Shown: positions 1-8,100, counted from the first letter of the stretch. The stretch is 9,298 nucleotides of DNA from Myxococcales bacterium (GCA_003153875.1 PMBY01000528.1:1-9298); one strand, 5' to 3'. A program made the numbers and translations. Notes: generated by a model not told the origin, from the sequence alone.

Positions 1-399
1 GCTTCCATCGCGCTGACCGGCCCGGGCGACTTGACGCTGGACTCGCCCCAAGGCGGCCAGTTGGTGGTCAGCATCGATCCGACCCTTCTGCCGCCGCCGG
101 GCTCGCCTGCGACCGATGTTCGTGTGATCCTGCGAAACACCTTGCGAACCTGCTTCCACATGGATGTTCGCAACATCTCGTTGGTCGAGACCGGCGAGCT
201 GCCCACGGGACGCCCAGGTCGCGGATGGAATACGCTGCGGCTCTATGTGGGCGAGGTGCCGCTTGATTCCCCCAATGGCAACACAATCTACAAAGCCATG
301 ACCGTGCCGGTCCGCTTCGTCGCCCCGGACAGCAAGACCCCGGATGTCGCGTTCATTCACGTCTCCGACGACGACCTCGTTCTGTTAGCCCCCGAGTGA
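1..399 (+). CDS. 3' end of an unrecognised, probably exported beta-rich protein (5' truncated by the window)
   Basis: The reading frame is open from the first base and stops at TGA 397-399, so 132 C-terminal residues are visible and the start lies outside the window. The TTG at 31 and other internal starts are not needed, because the frame continues to the left edge. The visible part alternates hydrophobic and polar residues (LVVSID, DVRVIL, NTLRLYVGEVPL, MTVPVRFVAP) and is rich in Pro and Gly, which suggests an all-beta, Ig-like or sandwich fold. It contains one cysteine, in the segment RTCFHMDVRN. It ends in the hydrophobic and acidic sequence DDDLVLLAPE. I recognise no named family. Only 4 bases separate it from the next gene, so it almost certainly belongs to the same operon, and an envelope or surface role is inferred from that context alone. 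Confidence 0.75.
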   Translation, partial: ASIALTGPGDLTLDSPQGGQLVVSIDPTLLPPPGSPATDVRVILRNTLRTCFHMDVRNISLVETGELPTGRPGRGWNTLRLYVGEVPLDSPNGNTIYKAMTVPVRFVAPDSKTPDVAFIHVSDDDLVLLAPE

Positions 400-403
400 T
401 CCC

Positions 404-838
404 ATGAGAGCAACACAGCGCAATCGCATCGTCCTGTCCTTGGCTGCCCTCTGTCTCGCCTGGAGTGTGTCGGGCACCGTCCTGGCCGCTGGAAAGAAGA
501 AATCCGGCCCGCACGGCAAAACACCAGCGGTTCAGCACAGCAACGACAGCAGCACGGCCGCGGAAGAGGGCGCGCCTCTTGCCGGCAAGACCACCGCAGC
601 CAAATCTGTGGGCGAAGCCAAGCCGCAGCCCGGTGAGACCCGCGCGGCCACGCACGAGACTGTACGACAGGAATCGCGCATCGAATTCGACGAGCGCATG
701 CTGCGCGGGCAGTCTGCCTCGGGCGTGATCTATCTCTTCCAGCGGTCTCCCAGCGAGTTCAAGAGCATCGTGCAGGTTCCTGACAGCTTCCGGGCGCGTA
801 CGGTGGAGATGCTTGCGCCGGGCCAGGAGAGGAAATGA
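404..838 (+). CDS. Small secreted protein upstream of the GltG-like gene, function unknown
   Basis: This 144-residue protein starts at ATG 404, four bases after the previous stop, with only a weak GAG upstream. The N terminus is a clear signal peptide: basic residues at 2-8, a hydrophobic core at about 9-27, and an A-X-A-like site giving cleavage after A28 or A29. Residues 30-88 are a low-complexity Lys/Ala/Thr/Ser linker. Residues 90-137 form a compact segment with the pattern RIEFDERMLRGQ, then GVIYLFQR, then FKSIV and SFRARTVEML; it looks like the only folded part. There is no cysteine in the mature protein, so it is probably a soluble periplasmic protein. Its stop overlaps the next start by four bases. 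In Myxococcus xanthus the gene beside gltG is, as I recall, gltF; a positional GltF equivalent is possible but I cannot show homology. Confidence 0.85.
   Translation: MRATQRNRIVLSLAALCLAWSVSGTVLAAGKKKSGPHGKTPAVQHSNDSSTAAEEGAPLAGKTTAAKSVGEAKPQPGETRAATHETVRQESRIEFDERMLRGQSASGVIYLFQRSPSEFKSIVQVPDSFRARTVEMLAPGQERK
825..832 (+). promoter_or_regulatory. Ribosome binding site of the GltG-like gene
   Basis: The purine run AGGAGAGG lies just upstream of ATG 835, inside the end of the preceding gene. It is one of the better Shine-Dalgarno matches in the window and supports ATG 835 as the start, alongside the ATGA overlap with the upstream stop. Confidence 0.7.
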
Positions 839-3027
839 CAGAGAGGTCCGCCAAGGCGCGCGGCGCGCTCGAGGTCATCCTCTTCGAGGAAACGCGCTTT
901 CTGGGCTCGCTGATGTTCACCTCACCCGAGGTGACCATCGGGAGCGATCCGGGTGTGATGGTCCGCCTGGAGGATGTCGACGTAGCTCCCTGTCACGCCG
1001 TCCTGCGCTTCGATGGCGACACCTGCCAGATTGAGGACTGCGGCAGCGCGCTGGGGACTGCGGTCAATGGCGAGGCGGTGGCTACCCGAATCATCCAAGG
1101 GATGGACGAGATTTCCATCGGCTGCTACCGGCTGCGCATCACGGTACACAGGACGGACGTGACGCCTGCGCCGGTCTCCGTGCGCTCGGTCCCCAAGGCC
1201 AAAGGGGCGGCCTTGTCGGGACGTCCTGCCCGTCCAGCCTCCGCGCCGCCGCCAGCCTCCGCCCCGCCGCCGCCCTCCGCCCCGCCGCCGGCCTCCGCCC
1301 CACCTCGTCCTGTCCCGTCGGCACCACCGGTCGTCCCCGTCCTGGCGATCGGGCACACAGGCGCGATCTGGCCGCCACCGACGTCTGGCGTGCGTGGGGC
1401 CACCGCCCCGCCGGCGCGAAAGACGGCCCCGCCACCCGTTGTGCGATCGATCCCCGCGGCATCCTCACGCCCAGTGCCCGGGTCGGTTCCTCTTGTGCGC
1501 GCGTCGCGACCCGCCTTGCCGACCCCTGCCGCTGCACGAGGCGCGTCCGCGATAGCCACCGCGACGGCCCCGATCCCTTCTCCGCGCTCCGACGAAGAAG
1601 AGGTTCCGTTGAGCGACATCTTCGCGGTCACCGCCGACAAGTCCCTACCCCACCCCGCTGCTTTGGCCCGCGCCAGGCCCGACGATGACGATGACGACGA
1701 CGATGATACGCCTTTCGAGCCAACCTTCTCCCTGCTTGATGGTCTGTGCGAGGTCGGCCTGACCAGCGCGTCGACCGAGCACGCCGTCGAGGTCATCCGC
1801 TTCCGCCATGGCTGCGTAACGAAACTTCGGCACCTGCGCGGTGGCGAACGGCTGCGCCTCCCTGGACTGCGTCGGCCGCTTGGCCGATCGTTTGGCCGAG
1901 GCAGCTTTGCCTTTTTCCGCGATACTCTGCCAAAAAACGCGGCCGTCAGAGAGGCCGGCCAATCCGTCGACGATGTTCTGTGGCGGCGCCGAGCCGACAA
2001 ACGGGGCCGCCTCCCGCTCGATCCCGGCACGCAGGTGGTGTTTCCCCTGCCCAGTGGCGAGGGCGTCCTGGTGCACCTGGTTCCCGCCGCGACGCCGCTG
2101 CCGAGAGCGTCTCTGCGCCTCAGGCTGACCAAGTCAATGGCGTGGATCGGGGGCCTCTCCTTGCTGGTCCATCTGGTTGTGTTTGCCGTCATCGGTCTCA
2201 CCAGCCTGGTGCGACGCGAATATATCGTGGACAGCAAAGAAGGGCGTTTCGCCCGCATCGCGCTCAAGGAGATCGAACTGGAACCCCCGGCTCCGCCACC
2301 TGCACGTGAGAAGAAGAAGACCAAGCCCGAGCCCAGCGAAGCTGCGCCGAGTGAGGTGGCTCCCAAGGTAGCCATGGTTCGCATTCCCCGTACCCACAGC
2401 GTCCCGGCAAGCCCGGCCTCGGCCACAGCGCAAAAACTCCTGTCCGCCCTGAGCAGCATCTCCGCGGCCCCCAAGGCCTCGGTGGCCACCGCCATCAGCA
2501 ACATCGACGCCGTGGGCCCGGTGCGGGGGGGCGGATTCAAGGTGTCGGGCGCCATCGGCAAACTACCAGGCGATTCGCTGCGCCTCGCCGCTGCGGGCAG
2601 TGGCATCGGACGCATCGACACCAAGTCCGCGAGCGACGTGGGGAAGAACCTAGGCCGCGTGCTGGGGCGCGGCCCCACCGGGCAGGTCCGCGCGCAGGTC
2701 ACGTCCAAACCCAACACCATGAAGGTGGAGGGTCATCTGGATCGTGGCGAGATCCAGCGCGTGATCAATTCCCACATTCACGAATTGCAGGGCTGCTACG
2801 AACGCCAACTCATTGTCAGTCCCAACCTTTCGGGCAAGGTCACCTTTGAATGGGTGATCGGCACCGGCGGTGCGGTGACCTCGGTCAAGATCAAGGCTTC
2901 CACCCTGCCCAGCAACGAAGCCACCAGCTGCATGCAGGCGGCGATTCGCCGCTGGCAATTCCCGTCGCCCAGTGGCGGCTCCGTCACCGTCATCTATCCC
3001 ATCGCGCTGGCCAGCTCCGGCGCCTAG
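835..3027 (+). CDS. gltG: GltG/PglI-like inner-membrane protein: FHA-like domain, one TM helix, AgmX/PglI C-terminal domain
   Basis: This 730-residue protein has five parts. Residues 13-105 are an FHA-like fold, with TIGS at 34-37, H54, the segment SALGTAVNG at 71-79 and ISIGCYRL at 93-100. Several phosphopeptide-contact positions are altered. Residues 130-290 are a disordered Pro/Ala linker that ends in nine Asp (283-291). Residues 295-430 form a second folded domain (VEVIRFRHG..., RLRLPG) of a kind I associate with GltG proteins. Residues 435-457 are a single hydrophobic helix. After it come a TonB-like Pro/Lys segment, a Gly-rich region, and at 633-727 the AgmX/PglI C-terminal domain (INSHIHELQGCYERQL, LSGKVTFEWVIG, WQFPSP, YPIAL) with C654 and C699, a probable disulfide. 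In Myxococcus, GltG and GltJ share this layout and link the motor to the periplasmic Glt complex. The NfsG paralogue is an equally possible match. The family call is firm; the gliding role is inference. Confidence 0.85.
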   Translation: MTERSAKARGALEVILFEETRFLGSLMFTSPEVTIGSDPGVMVRLEDVDVAPCHAVLRFDGDTCQIEDCGSALGTAVNGEAVATRIIQGMDEISIGCYRLRITVHRTDVTPAPVSVRSVPKAKGAALSGRPARPASAPPPASAPPPPSAPPPASAPPRPVPSAPPVVPVLAIGHTGAIWPPPTSGVRGATAPPARKTAPPPVVRSIPAASSRPVPGSVPLVRASRPALPTPAAARGASAIATATAPIPSPRSDEEEVPLSDIFAVTADKSLPHPAALARARPDDDDDDDDDTPFEPTFSLLDGLCEVGLTSASTEHAVEVIRFRHGCVTKLRHLRGGERLRLPGLRRPLGRSFGRGSFAFFRDTLPKNAAVREAGQSVDDVLWRRRADKRGRLPLDPGTQVVFPLPSGEGVLVHLVPAATPLPRASLRLRLTKSMAWIGGLSLLVHLVVFAVIGLTSLVRREYIVDSKEGRFARIALKEIELEPPAPPPAREKKKTKPEPSEAAPSEVAPKVAMVRIPRTHSVPASPASATAQKLLSALSSISAAPKASVATAISNIDAVGPVRGGGFKVSGAIGKLPGDSLRLAAAGSGIGRIDTKSASDVGKNLGRVLGRGPTGQVRAQVTSKPNTMKVEGHLDRGEIQRVINSHIHELQGCYERQLIVSPNLSGKVTFEWVIGTGGAVTSVKIKASTLPSNEATSCMQAAIRRWQFPSPSGGSVTVIYPIALASSGA
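1237..1308 (+). repeat. Four tandem 18-bp units encoding (A/P)SAPP(P/R) in the GltG-like linker
   Basis: Four consecutive 18-bp units (1237-1254, 1255-1272, 1273-1290, 1291-1308) encode ASAPPP, ASAPPP, PSAPPP and ASAPPR at residues 135-158. The DNA units are near-identical, with third-position changes and a final unit that has drifted. The repeat is in phase with the codon frame, so unit gain or loss would change linker length without breaking the gene. It sits just after the FHA-like domain in the cytoplasmic part of the protein. Confidence 0.85.
1681..1707 (+). repeat. Run of nine aspartate codons in the GltG-like protein
   Basis: Nine GAC/GAT codons in mixed order encode D283-D291, between the disordered Pro/Ala linker and the second folded domain. 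The mix of synonymous codons argues for selection on the acidic protein run rather than simple recent slippage. A short acidic patch in a cytoplasmic linker could serve as a charge contact or a metal-binding site; nothing visible decides between these. Confidence 0.8.
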
Positions 3028-3031
3028 ACAT

Positions 3032-3035
3032 GGAG
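3032..3035 (+). promoter_or_regulatory. Ribosome binding site of the beta-barrel gene
   Basis: GGAG lies 8 bases before ATG 3044 in the 16-base gap after the GltG-like stop. It decides the start: the frame is open back to an ATG at 2972, but only the protein from 3044 begins with a signal peptide. The ATG at 3030 leads to a stop after four codons. Confidence 0.65.
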
Positions 3036-3043
3036 ACACACGC

Positions 3044-3700
3044 ATGAGACGCTTGCCATCCCCTCGCACCACGCTGCTAGTCTTTGCCGCCGCATCTTTG
3101 CTTGGATCCACCGTCTACGCGCAGGACGATCTGGACGAGGAAAGGGTTGCGGCCTACGCCGTGCAAAGTCGGGTATTCCGGCTGGGCGGCGAGCTGACAG
3201 TGGCAGCAGGCATCCTGCCCATGAACGCCTTCACCAAGGGGCTGACCGTCGGCGGATCGTTCACTTATCACATCAGCAACTCCTGGGCCTGGGAGGTCAT
3301 CCATGGCGCCTATGTGTACAAGCAAATGGGTACGGGACTTAGGACCGAGCTGACGGAGAACTTCAGCGCAAACCCCACCCAGATCTCGGCTCTTGATTTC
3401 ATGCTCTCGTCCAATCTGTTGTTGACGCCCTTCTATGGCAAGCTCGCCGTCTTCAACCGGAGTGTAATTCACCTGGATGTATCGCTGCCGTTCGGCGCAG
3501 GCATGGCCAGATACATTGATCCACAGACGTATTGGTTCGGTCCCGACATCGGGATCATCTTCCGGGTCTTCGTCAGCCCCCATGTCTCGTTCTGTCTGGA
3601 TGTTCGCGACTACGTGTTCCTCAACGACCACTGGGACACGCGCAACGAGGTGCACGTGGCCCTGGGTGCGGCGTTTGCCTGGGGGGGCGACGAGCGATGA
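3044..3700 (+). CDS. Small outer-membrane beta-barrel protein of the myxobacterial type (GltH/CglE-like position)
   Basis: The 218-residue protein begins with a signal peptide: RR at 2-3, a hydrophobic core at about 9-22, and probable cleavage after VYA at residue 26. The rest alternates aromatic or hydrophobic with polar residues in strand-length blocks. It carries landmarks of the small outer-membrane beta-barrel domain family common in Myxococcota (as I remember it, TIGR04565): FRLGGELTVAAGILPMNAFT near the N terminus, SFTYHIS, TPFYGKLAVFN at 128-138 followed by VIHLDVSLPFGAG, then GIIFRVF and LDVRDYVF at 185-192. The last strand is VHVALGAAFAW, followed by a short charged tail. It would sit in the outer membrane and could be the partner of the periplasmic scaffold encoded on both sides. 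In M. xanthus gltH, which also encodes a predicted barrel, lies next to gltG, so a GltH role is plausible by position only. Confidence 0.85.
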   Translation: MRRLPSPRTTLLVFAAASLLGSTVYAQDDLDEERVAAYAVQSRVFRLGGELTVAAGILPMNAFTKGLTVGGSFTYHISNSWAWEVIHGAYVYKQMGTGLRTELTENFSANPTQISALDFMLSSNLLLTPFYGKLAVFNRSVIHLDVSLPFGAGMARYIDPQTYWFGPDIGIIFRVFVSPHVSFCLDVRDYVFLNDHWDTRNEVHVALGAAFAWGGDER

Positions 3701-5196
3701 CCACGCTGATTCTTCCCTGGCTGTGGCTGGCGGCGGCCACGGCACCGGCGGCCCCGCCCGCGGCTGGGCCGGCTCCTGCCACGGCGGCGAAACCGGCCGC
3801 GCCCGCTATGACTCCGCCCGCGGAACCGAATCAGCCGGCCGAGGCGCCCGCCGACGCCGATGAGCGCATGGACCGCGGCCTGGAACTGCTCAATGCCAAG
3901 AAGCTAGCTCAAGCGGCGGCCGTGCTGCGCGACCTGTACGCGGCCTTGCCCGAGACCGATCTGCGACGGGACGCCGCCGCATTTCGCCTGGCAGGCGCGC
4001 TCACCGACCTGGGGTTGGTCCAGGCTGGCATCGAATACTACCTGGAGATCCTGGCCGGCCGTCGATCGCCCGACTTGCTGGGCAAGACCCTGGGCGCGCT
4101 CAAGCCACTGTACGAGCGGGGCCTGATCGAGGAATGGCGTTTTCTCGACGGCGTGGTCTACGGCAGTCAGTACGGTGACCTGGAATCGGACGTGGCGGAC
4201 TTCGTCGAGTACCTGCAGGCCCTGGGCGACTTGCGCTTGGGCTTCGGCAGCTGGGGAAGGGCGCGGCTTGAGTCTCTGGCGGCCACCGATCGGTTGTATG
4301 GGTGGCGCGCCCGTTACCTTTTGGCGGTGGATCGCGTGGCCCAGCGCAACGACGAAGGCGCCGAGAAACTCCTGCGCCAGATCCTGGACAATGCCGCGGC
4401 CCCGGCTGACGTGCGCAATCTCGCCAGTCTCGCCCTGGCCCGCTTGCTCTACGAACGCAAAAACTACGAGGAGGCGTGGGCCCTCTACGCACAGGTTCGC
4501 CTGCCGCTGGTGGAGCAGGACGTGGTGTTGCTGGAGTGGGCCTGGGACCGCATCGCCAGCGAGGACTACCAGCGCTCGCTGGGCATGGTGGTTGGTCTGG
4601 GCGCGCCCATCTATCGGCGCCTGTTTGCCCCTGAGCGCGACTTGATTCGCGCCATGGCCCTGCGTCGCTTGTGTCAGTACCGCGCGGCTCACCTCGCGGT
4701 GAGAGATTTTCACGAGCACTATGGGGCGCTGGTGCGCAAGGCACGCGATCGAGAGGGTCTGCGCGACGATCCGCAGATCGAGCAATGGGCTGCCTGGGGC
4801 ACGCGTCTGGCGCCCTGGGCTCGCATGCGCACGCGCCTGCGGACCGAGAAGGCCATGGCGGCGCACGTGGGCGACCGGCGGCTGGCCAAACACCTGCAGG
4901 CCCTCTATGGCCAGCGCCTGGCCTACACCGAGGAGACGCTGAAGCGGGGCTTGCGCGGCGCCATCGATTCCGTGGCTGACGAACTTCTGCGCGTGGACGA
5001 GCAGATGAGCCTGATCGACTACGAGATCGGCGCGGGTCTGATGAAGCCCGGTGGCAACCGGGCGAGCCACTTGACCGCGCGATCGGGCGAGTTGCCCTAC
5101 GGCTCGGACCAGGTGTTCTATCGTTTTGACGGCGAGTATTGGTCCGACGAACTGGGCGATTTCGCGGTCATCTCCGATGACAGGTGCTTGCGATGA
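3697..5196 (+). CDS. Periplasmic TPR protein of the Glt class (GltC/GltE-like)
   Basis: I place the start at ATG 3697, which forms an ATGA overlap with the barrel stop; the frame is open back to 3532, but the upstream part has no signal sequence and overlaps the barrel gene out of frame. The 499-residue protein starts with a short hydrophobic leader (residues 3-17) and no lipobox cysteine, then an Ala/Pro linker to residue 54. Residues 55-275 contain degenerate TPR-type helix pairs (RGLELLNAKKLAQAAAVLRD, ASLALARLLYERKNYEEAWA). Residues 275-400 are helical and Arg-rich. Residues 409-449 are a likely coiled coil. The C terminus carries FDGEYWSDELGDF at 477-489 and a Cys two residues from the end; I associate a similar ending (YWxDELGxY...C) with myxobacterial TPR proteins. 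The length resembles AglT/GltE, but GltC is an alternative. It is probably a periplasmic scaffold subunit. Confidence 0.8.
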   Translation: MTTLILPWLWLAAATAPAAPPAAGPAPATAAKPAAPAMTPPAEPNQPAEAPADADERMDRGLELLNAKKLAQAAAVLRDLYAALPETDLRRDAAAFRLAGALTDLGLVQAGIEYYLEILAGRRSPDLLGKTLGALKPLYERGLIEEWRFLDGVVYGSQYGDLESDVADFVEYLQALGDLRLGFGSWGRARLESLAATDRLYGWRARYLLAVDRVAQRNDEGAEKLLRQILDNAAAPADVRNLASLALARLLYERKNYEEAWALYAQVRLPLVEQDVVLLEWAWDRIASEDYQRSLGMVVGLGAPIYRRLFAPERDLIRAMALRRLCQYRAAHLAVRDFHEHYGALVRKARDREGLRDDPQIEQWAAWGTRLAPWARMRTRLRTEKAMAAHVGDRRLAKHLQALYGQRLAYTEETLKRGLRGAIDSVADELLRVDEQMSLIDYEIGAGLMKPGGNRASHLTARSGELPYGSDQVFYRFDGEYWSDELGDFAVISDDRCLR

Positions 5197-8100
5197 CGGG
5201 CCGTCGCGCGGTCATTTCTGCGGCCCTGGCCGGGCTGCTCGTGGGCTGTGCCTCGGCGCCGCCGCTCAGGCCTCCGCCCGCCGATCCCACCACCCAGTGG
5301 GTGCTGGCTGGTCGCAAGGTGGACTTCGCCATCACGCAGACCAAGGTCATGATTCAGAAGGCGCGCGGGGCCTCTTATCTTCCCGACCTGCACATGCGCC
5401 TGGCCGAGCTCTACACCGAGCGGGCGCGCTACGCCTGGCTGGTCATGTACGAGAGGCGGCGGGCGCGCGGCGACGATTCGCGCGCGGTCGAGGCCCCCGA
5501 GGCCCGGCTACTCAAGAACCTGGCCATCGGCGTGTACAGCCGGCTGCTGCGGGAGTTTCCCAGCTATGCGCGAGCCGACGAGGCCACCTTCCTCATGGCG
5601 CACGAGTATCGCGAGCTGGGCGAGTTCGACAATATGCGCGAGACCTACGAGAAGTTGATCGAGAACTTCCCGAGGAGCCGCTATCGTTTCGATGCCTACC
5701 TGTCGCTGGGCGATCACGCCTTCGATGGCAACGATCTCACCAAGGCCGAGCGCTACTACAACCTCATCTTGGCCGCACCCCAGAGCCATGTTCACGCTTT
5801 GGCTCGCTACAAACTGGGCTGGGTGCGCGTGAACCGCCAGGACTGCAAGGGGGCGGTTCGCCTTTTCGAACAGGTGCTGCGCGATCGGGGCAAGCAAGCC
5901 AAGAACGAAGAAGCCTTGGTCTCCACCCAGAAGAGTCTGAATGTCGTGCGCGAGGCCCTGGTGGATCTGGCCTACTGCTATCCCGATGTGTTTCCCGACA
6001 AGCCCGCGGTTCCCTATTTCCGGGGCCTGGCGGCCTCGTCTCTCGACTACCTGGCGGCCATGCGCCGGCTGGCCAACCGCTTCACCCTCAAGGAGATGAG
6101 CGTGCAGGCAGTGTCGGTGCTTCGCGAGGTCATGAACGCCTCGCCGGGCGATGACGACGCCATCGAGATGGCGCGCCGTCTGCACGACAGCATCGTGAAG
6201 GGGCGGGTATTCGATCAACCTGCCGAGGACATCGGCCGCATGGTGCGTGTGCTCGACGCCCGGCTGGTCGACTACCGACTGACCCAGGACAAGCGCGACC
6301 AGCTGGTGAGCGAGATCGAGATCTATGCGCGTGATCTGGCCACGCGCGCGCATGTGGCGGCCAAGGATTCCCAGGACAGGCAGACCCTGGGCGGGGTGGC
6401 CAACGCCTATCAGGCCTACCTGGCCCGCTTCGACACATCGGCCTCGCACACCGAGATGCAACAGAACCTGGCCGAGACCCTGCTGGCCAGCCACCGCTAC
6501 TACGATGCGGGACGAGCCTATGAGGACGTCGCGATCAGTGCCGACAACGTCAAGGATGTCACCGAGGCGCGGCTCAACGCCATCTCGGCCTATCAGAAGG
6601 CCCTGGAGGATTCCGGCCTGGGACGCCTGGAGCGAGCCATGGCCTGGGCCGGCGTCCGCGCCCTGGGCCGCCAGATCATCCGCGAGACCCCAGGTCACGA
6701 ATCGGTAATGGGCATCAAGCTGTCCATCGCTCGCAGCGTGTATGAGGCGGGAGACTACGATCGCGCGGCTCAGCTTTTCTTCGCCGTGGCAATGCAGTAT
6801 CCGTCCACCACCGAGGGCACGGCCGCCGCGCACCTGACCCTGGATTCTCTCCGTCAGGCCGACGATCTCGAAGGCATCGCCACCCTGGGCCGGCGGCTCA
6901 TCGCCAACGCGCGCCTCGGCAACGAGGGGCTGAAGGCCGAGTTGCGCGACATCGTGAGCAAGGCAGCCCAGCGCCAGGTGGCCGAAGTGACCGTCACCGA
7001 CACCGGCGATCGCGAAGAGCAACTTCTGGGCATGGCCAAGCGGCACAAAGGCAGCGAGCTGGGCGAGCAGGCTTTCTACAACACCCTGCTGGTAGCCCGA
7101 GCCAACGGGGAAATCGAGCGTTTCTACGAGCTGGGCGATCAATTTCTGGTCGACTATCCCCAGTCCCAGCGGCGCGTCGACGTGCTTTCGGCGCTGGCCA
7201 CGGTAGCCTCCGACAGTGCCGATCTGGGCAAGGCGGGCAAGTACATGGCAGCCGCCTTTGCCGCCAATCCGGGCGCCAAGGAAGCCAGCGATCGCCTCTA
7301 CACCGCGGCCTCCATTCACGCCGTCACGGGCGAGGCGGTGGCCGCCAAGGAAATCGTCAAGTACGCCGAGCGCGGCAACGGCACGCGCGTGGACGAGCTG
7401 CTCCTGTTGCTGGCACGCTCGGGAAATCTCAGCGTGCTCGAGGAGGTGTTGTTATCGAACAGCCTGACCAGCACGGTGGCGACCTTCTTCCGCGGCTACC
7501 TCAGCTATCAGCGCGGCGACCACGAAGAGGCAGGGCGCATCCTGGCCCGCGTGGCATTCGACCCCGCCACCTCGGGCCCGGCCGCCGAGGCGGCGGCGCG
7601 TGCGCGCTTCCTGCTGGGAGAAATCACCTATGCCCAGTTCCGCAATTTCGCGGCCAAACCTGACGACGTGGTGGGTACCGTCGACGGCAAAGTGGGCCTG
7701 CTCCAGACCGTGGACCGCGCGTTTGCCTCGGTGATCGGCTCGCGCGACGCCCGCTGGGCCATGGCCGGGATCTCGCGCGTGGCGGACGCCTACGCGAAGT
7801 ATGCCCTGTTTCTGCGTGGTCTCGAACTACCGCCCGGGCTGGGGGCGGACGAGAGCAAGCAGCTCAAGAGTGTGATCGAGACGCAGGCTGCCGATGCTGA
7901 TGCGCGCGCCGCCGAGGCCCGCACCCTGTGCAGCAAGAAGGCCAAGGGCGCCATGATCGTGACCGAGGCCGCGCGCAGTTGTCTGCTCGGCGAACCCATG
8001 CCCGATGTCATCACCATGTATCCGCAGACCAAGTCGAGCGCCGGCGGCAACCTGCCAGCCGCAGCACCCCTGCGTAAGGTGCTGCTCAAGAACCCCAAGG

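Noticed and set aside
1237..1308. Repeat block considered as a CRISPR array or mobile-element terminus
   Set aside because: The units are directly abutting, 18 bp, in frame and encode a Pro/Ala/Ser linker; there are no spacers and no inverted ends.
1746..2309. 187-codon + strand frame inside the GltG-like gene
   Set aside because: It is an Arg/Pro-rich out-of-frame reading of the GltG-like gene with no ribosome binding site or motif.
1125..2720. 531-codon open frame on the minus strand, opposite the GltG-like gene
   Set aside because: It is rich in Arg, Gly, Ala and Ser, contains a Ser run that is only the complement of the Asp codons, and lacks any domain pattern. The + strand frame has clear domains. 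It is a shadow of GC-rich coding sequence.
2972..3043. Upstream ATG at 2972 for the beta-barrel gene
   Set aside because: It would add 24 residues before the signal peptide and overlap the GltG-like gene. ATG 3044 has a GGAG upstream and begins directly with the signal peptide.
3532..3696. Upstream ATG at 3532 for the 499-residue TPR gene
   Set aside because: The added 55 residues are Arg-rich, overlap the barrel gene out of frame and bury the leader; ATG 3697 gives a leader at the N terminus and the same ATGA overlap seen at three other junctions.
3904..5070. 388-codon open frame on the minus strand, opposite the 499-residue TPR gene
   Set aside because: It has no start context, no motif and the same antisense composition bias; the + strand TPR protein explains the region.
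5184..5192. GTG at 5184 as the start of the large TPR lipoprotein
   Set aside because: It adds only three residues; ATG 5193 fits the ATGA overlap pattern and leaves a standard short lipoprotein leader. The GTG cannot be fully excluded.
5508..7319. 603-codon open frame on the minus strand, opposite the large TPR lipoprotein gene
   Set aside because: The composition (His, Gln, Gly, Val rich, no recognisable motif) is typical of the antisense of a high-GC gene. The + strand product has a signal peptide, lipobox and TPR motifs.
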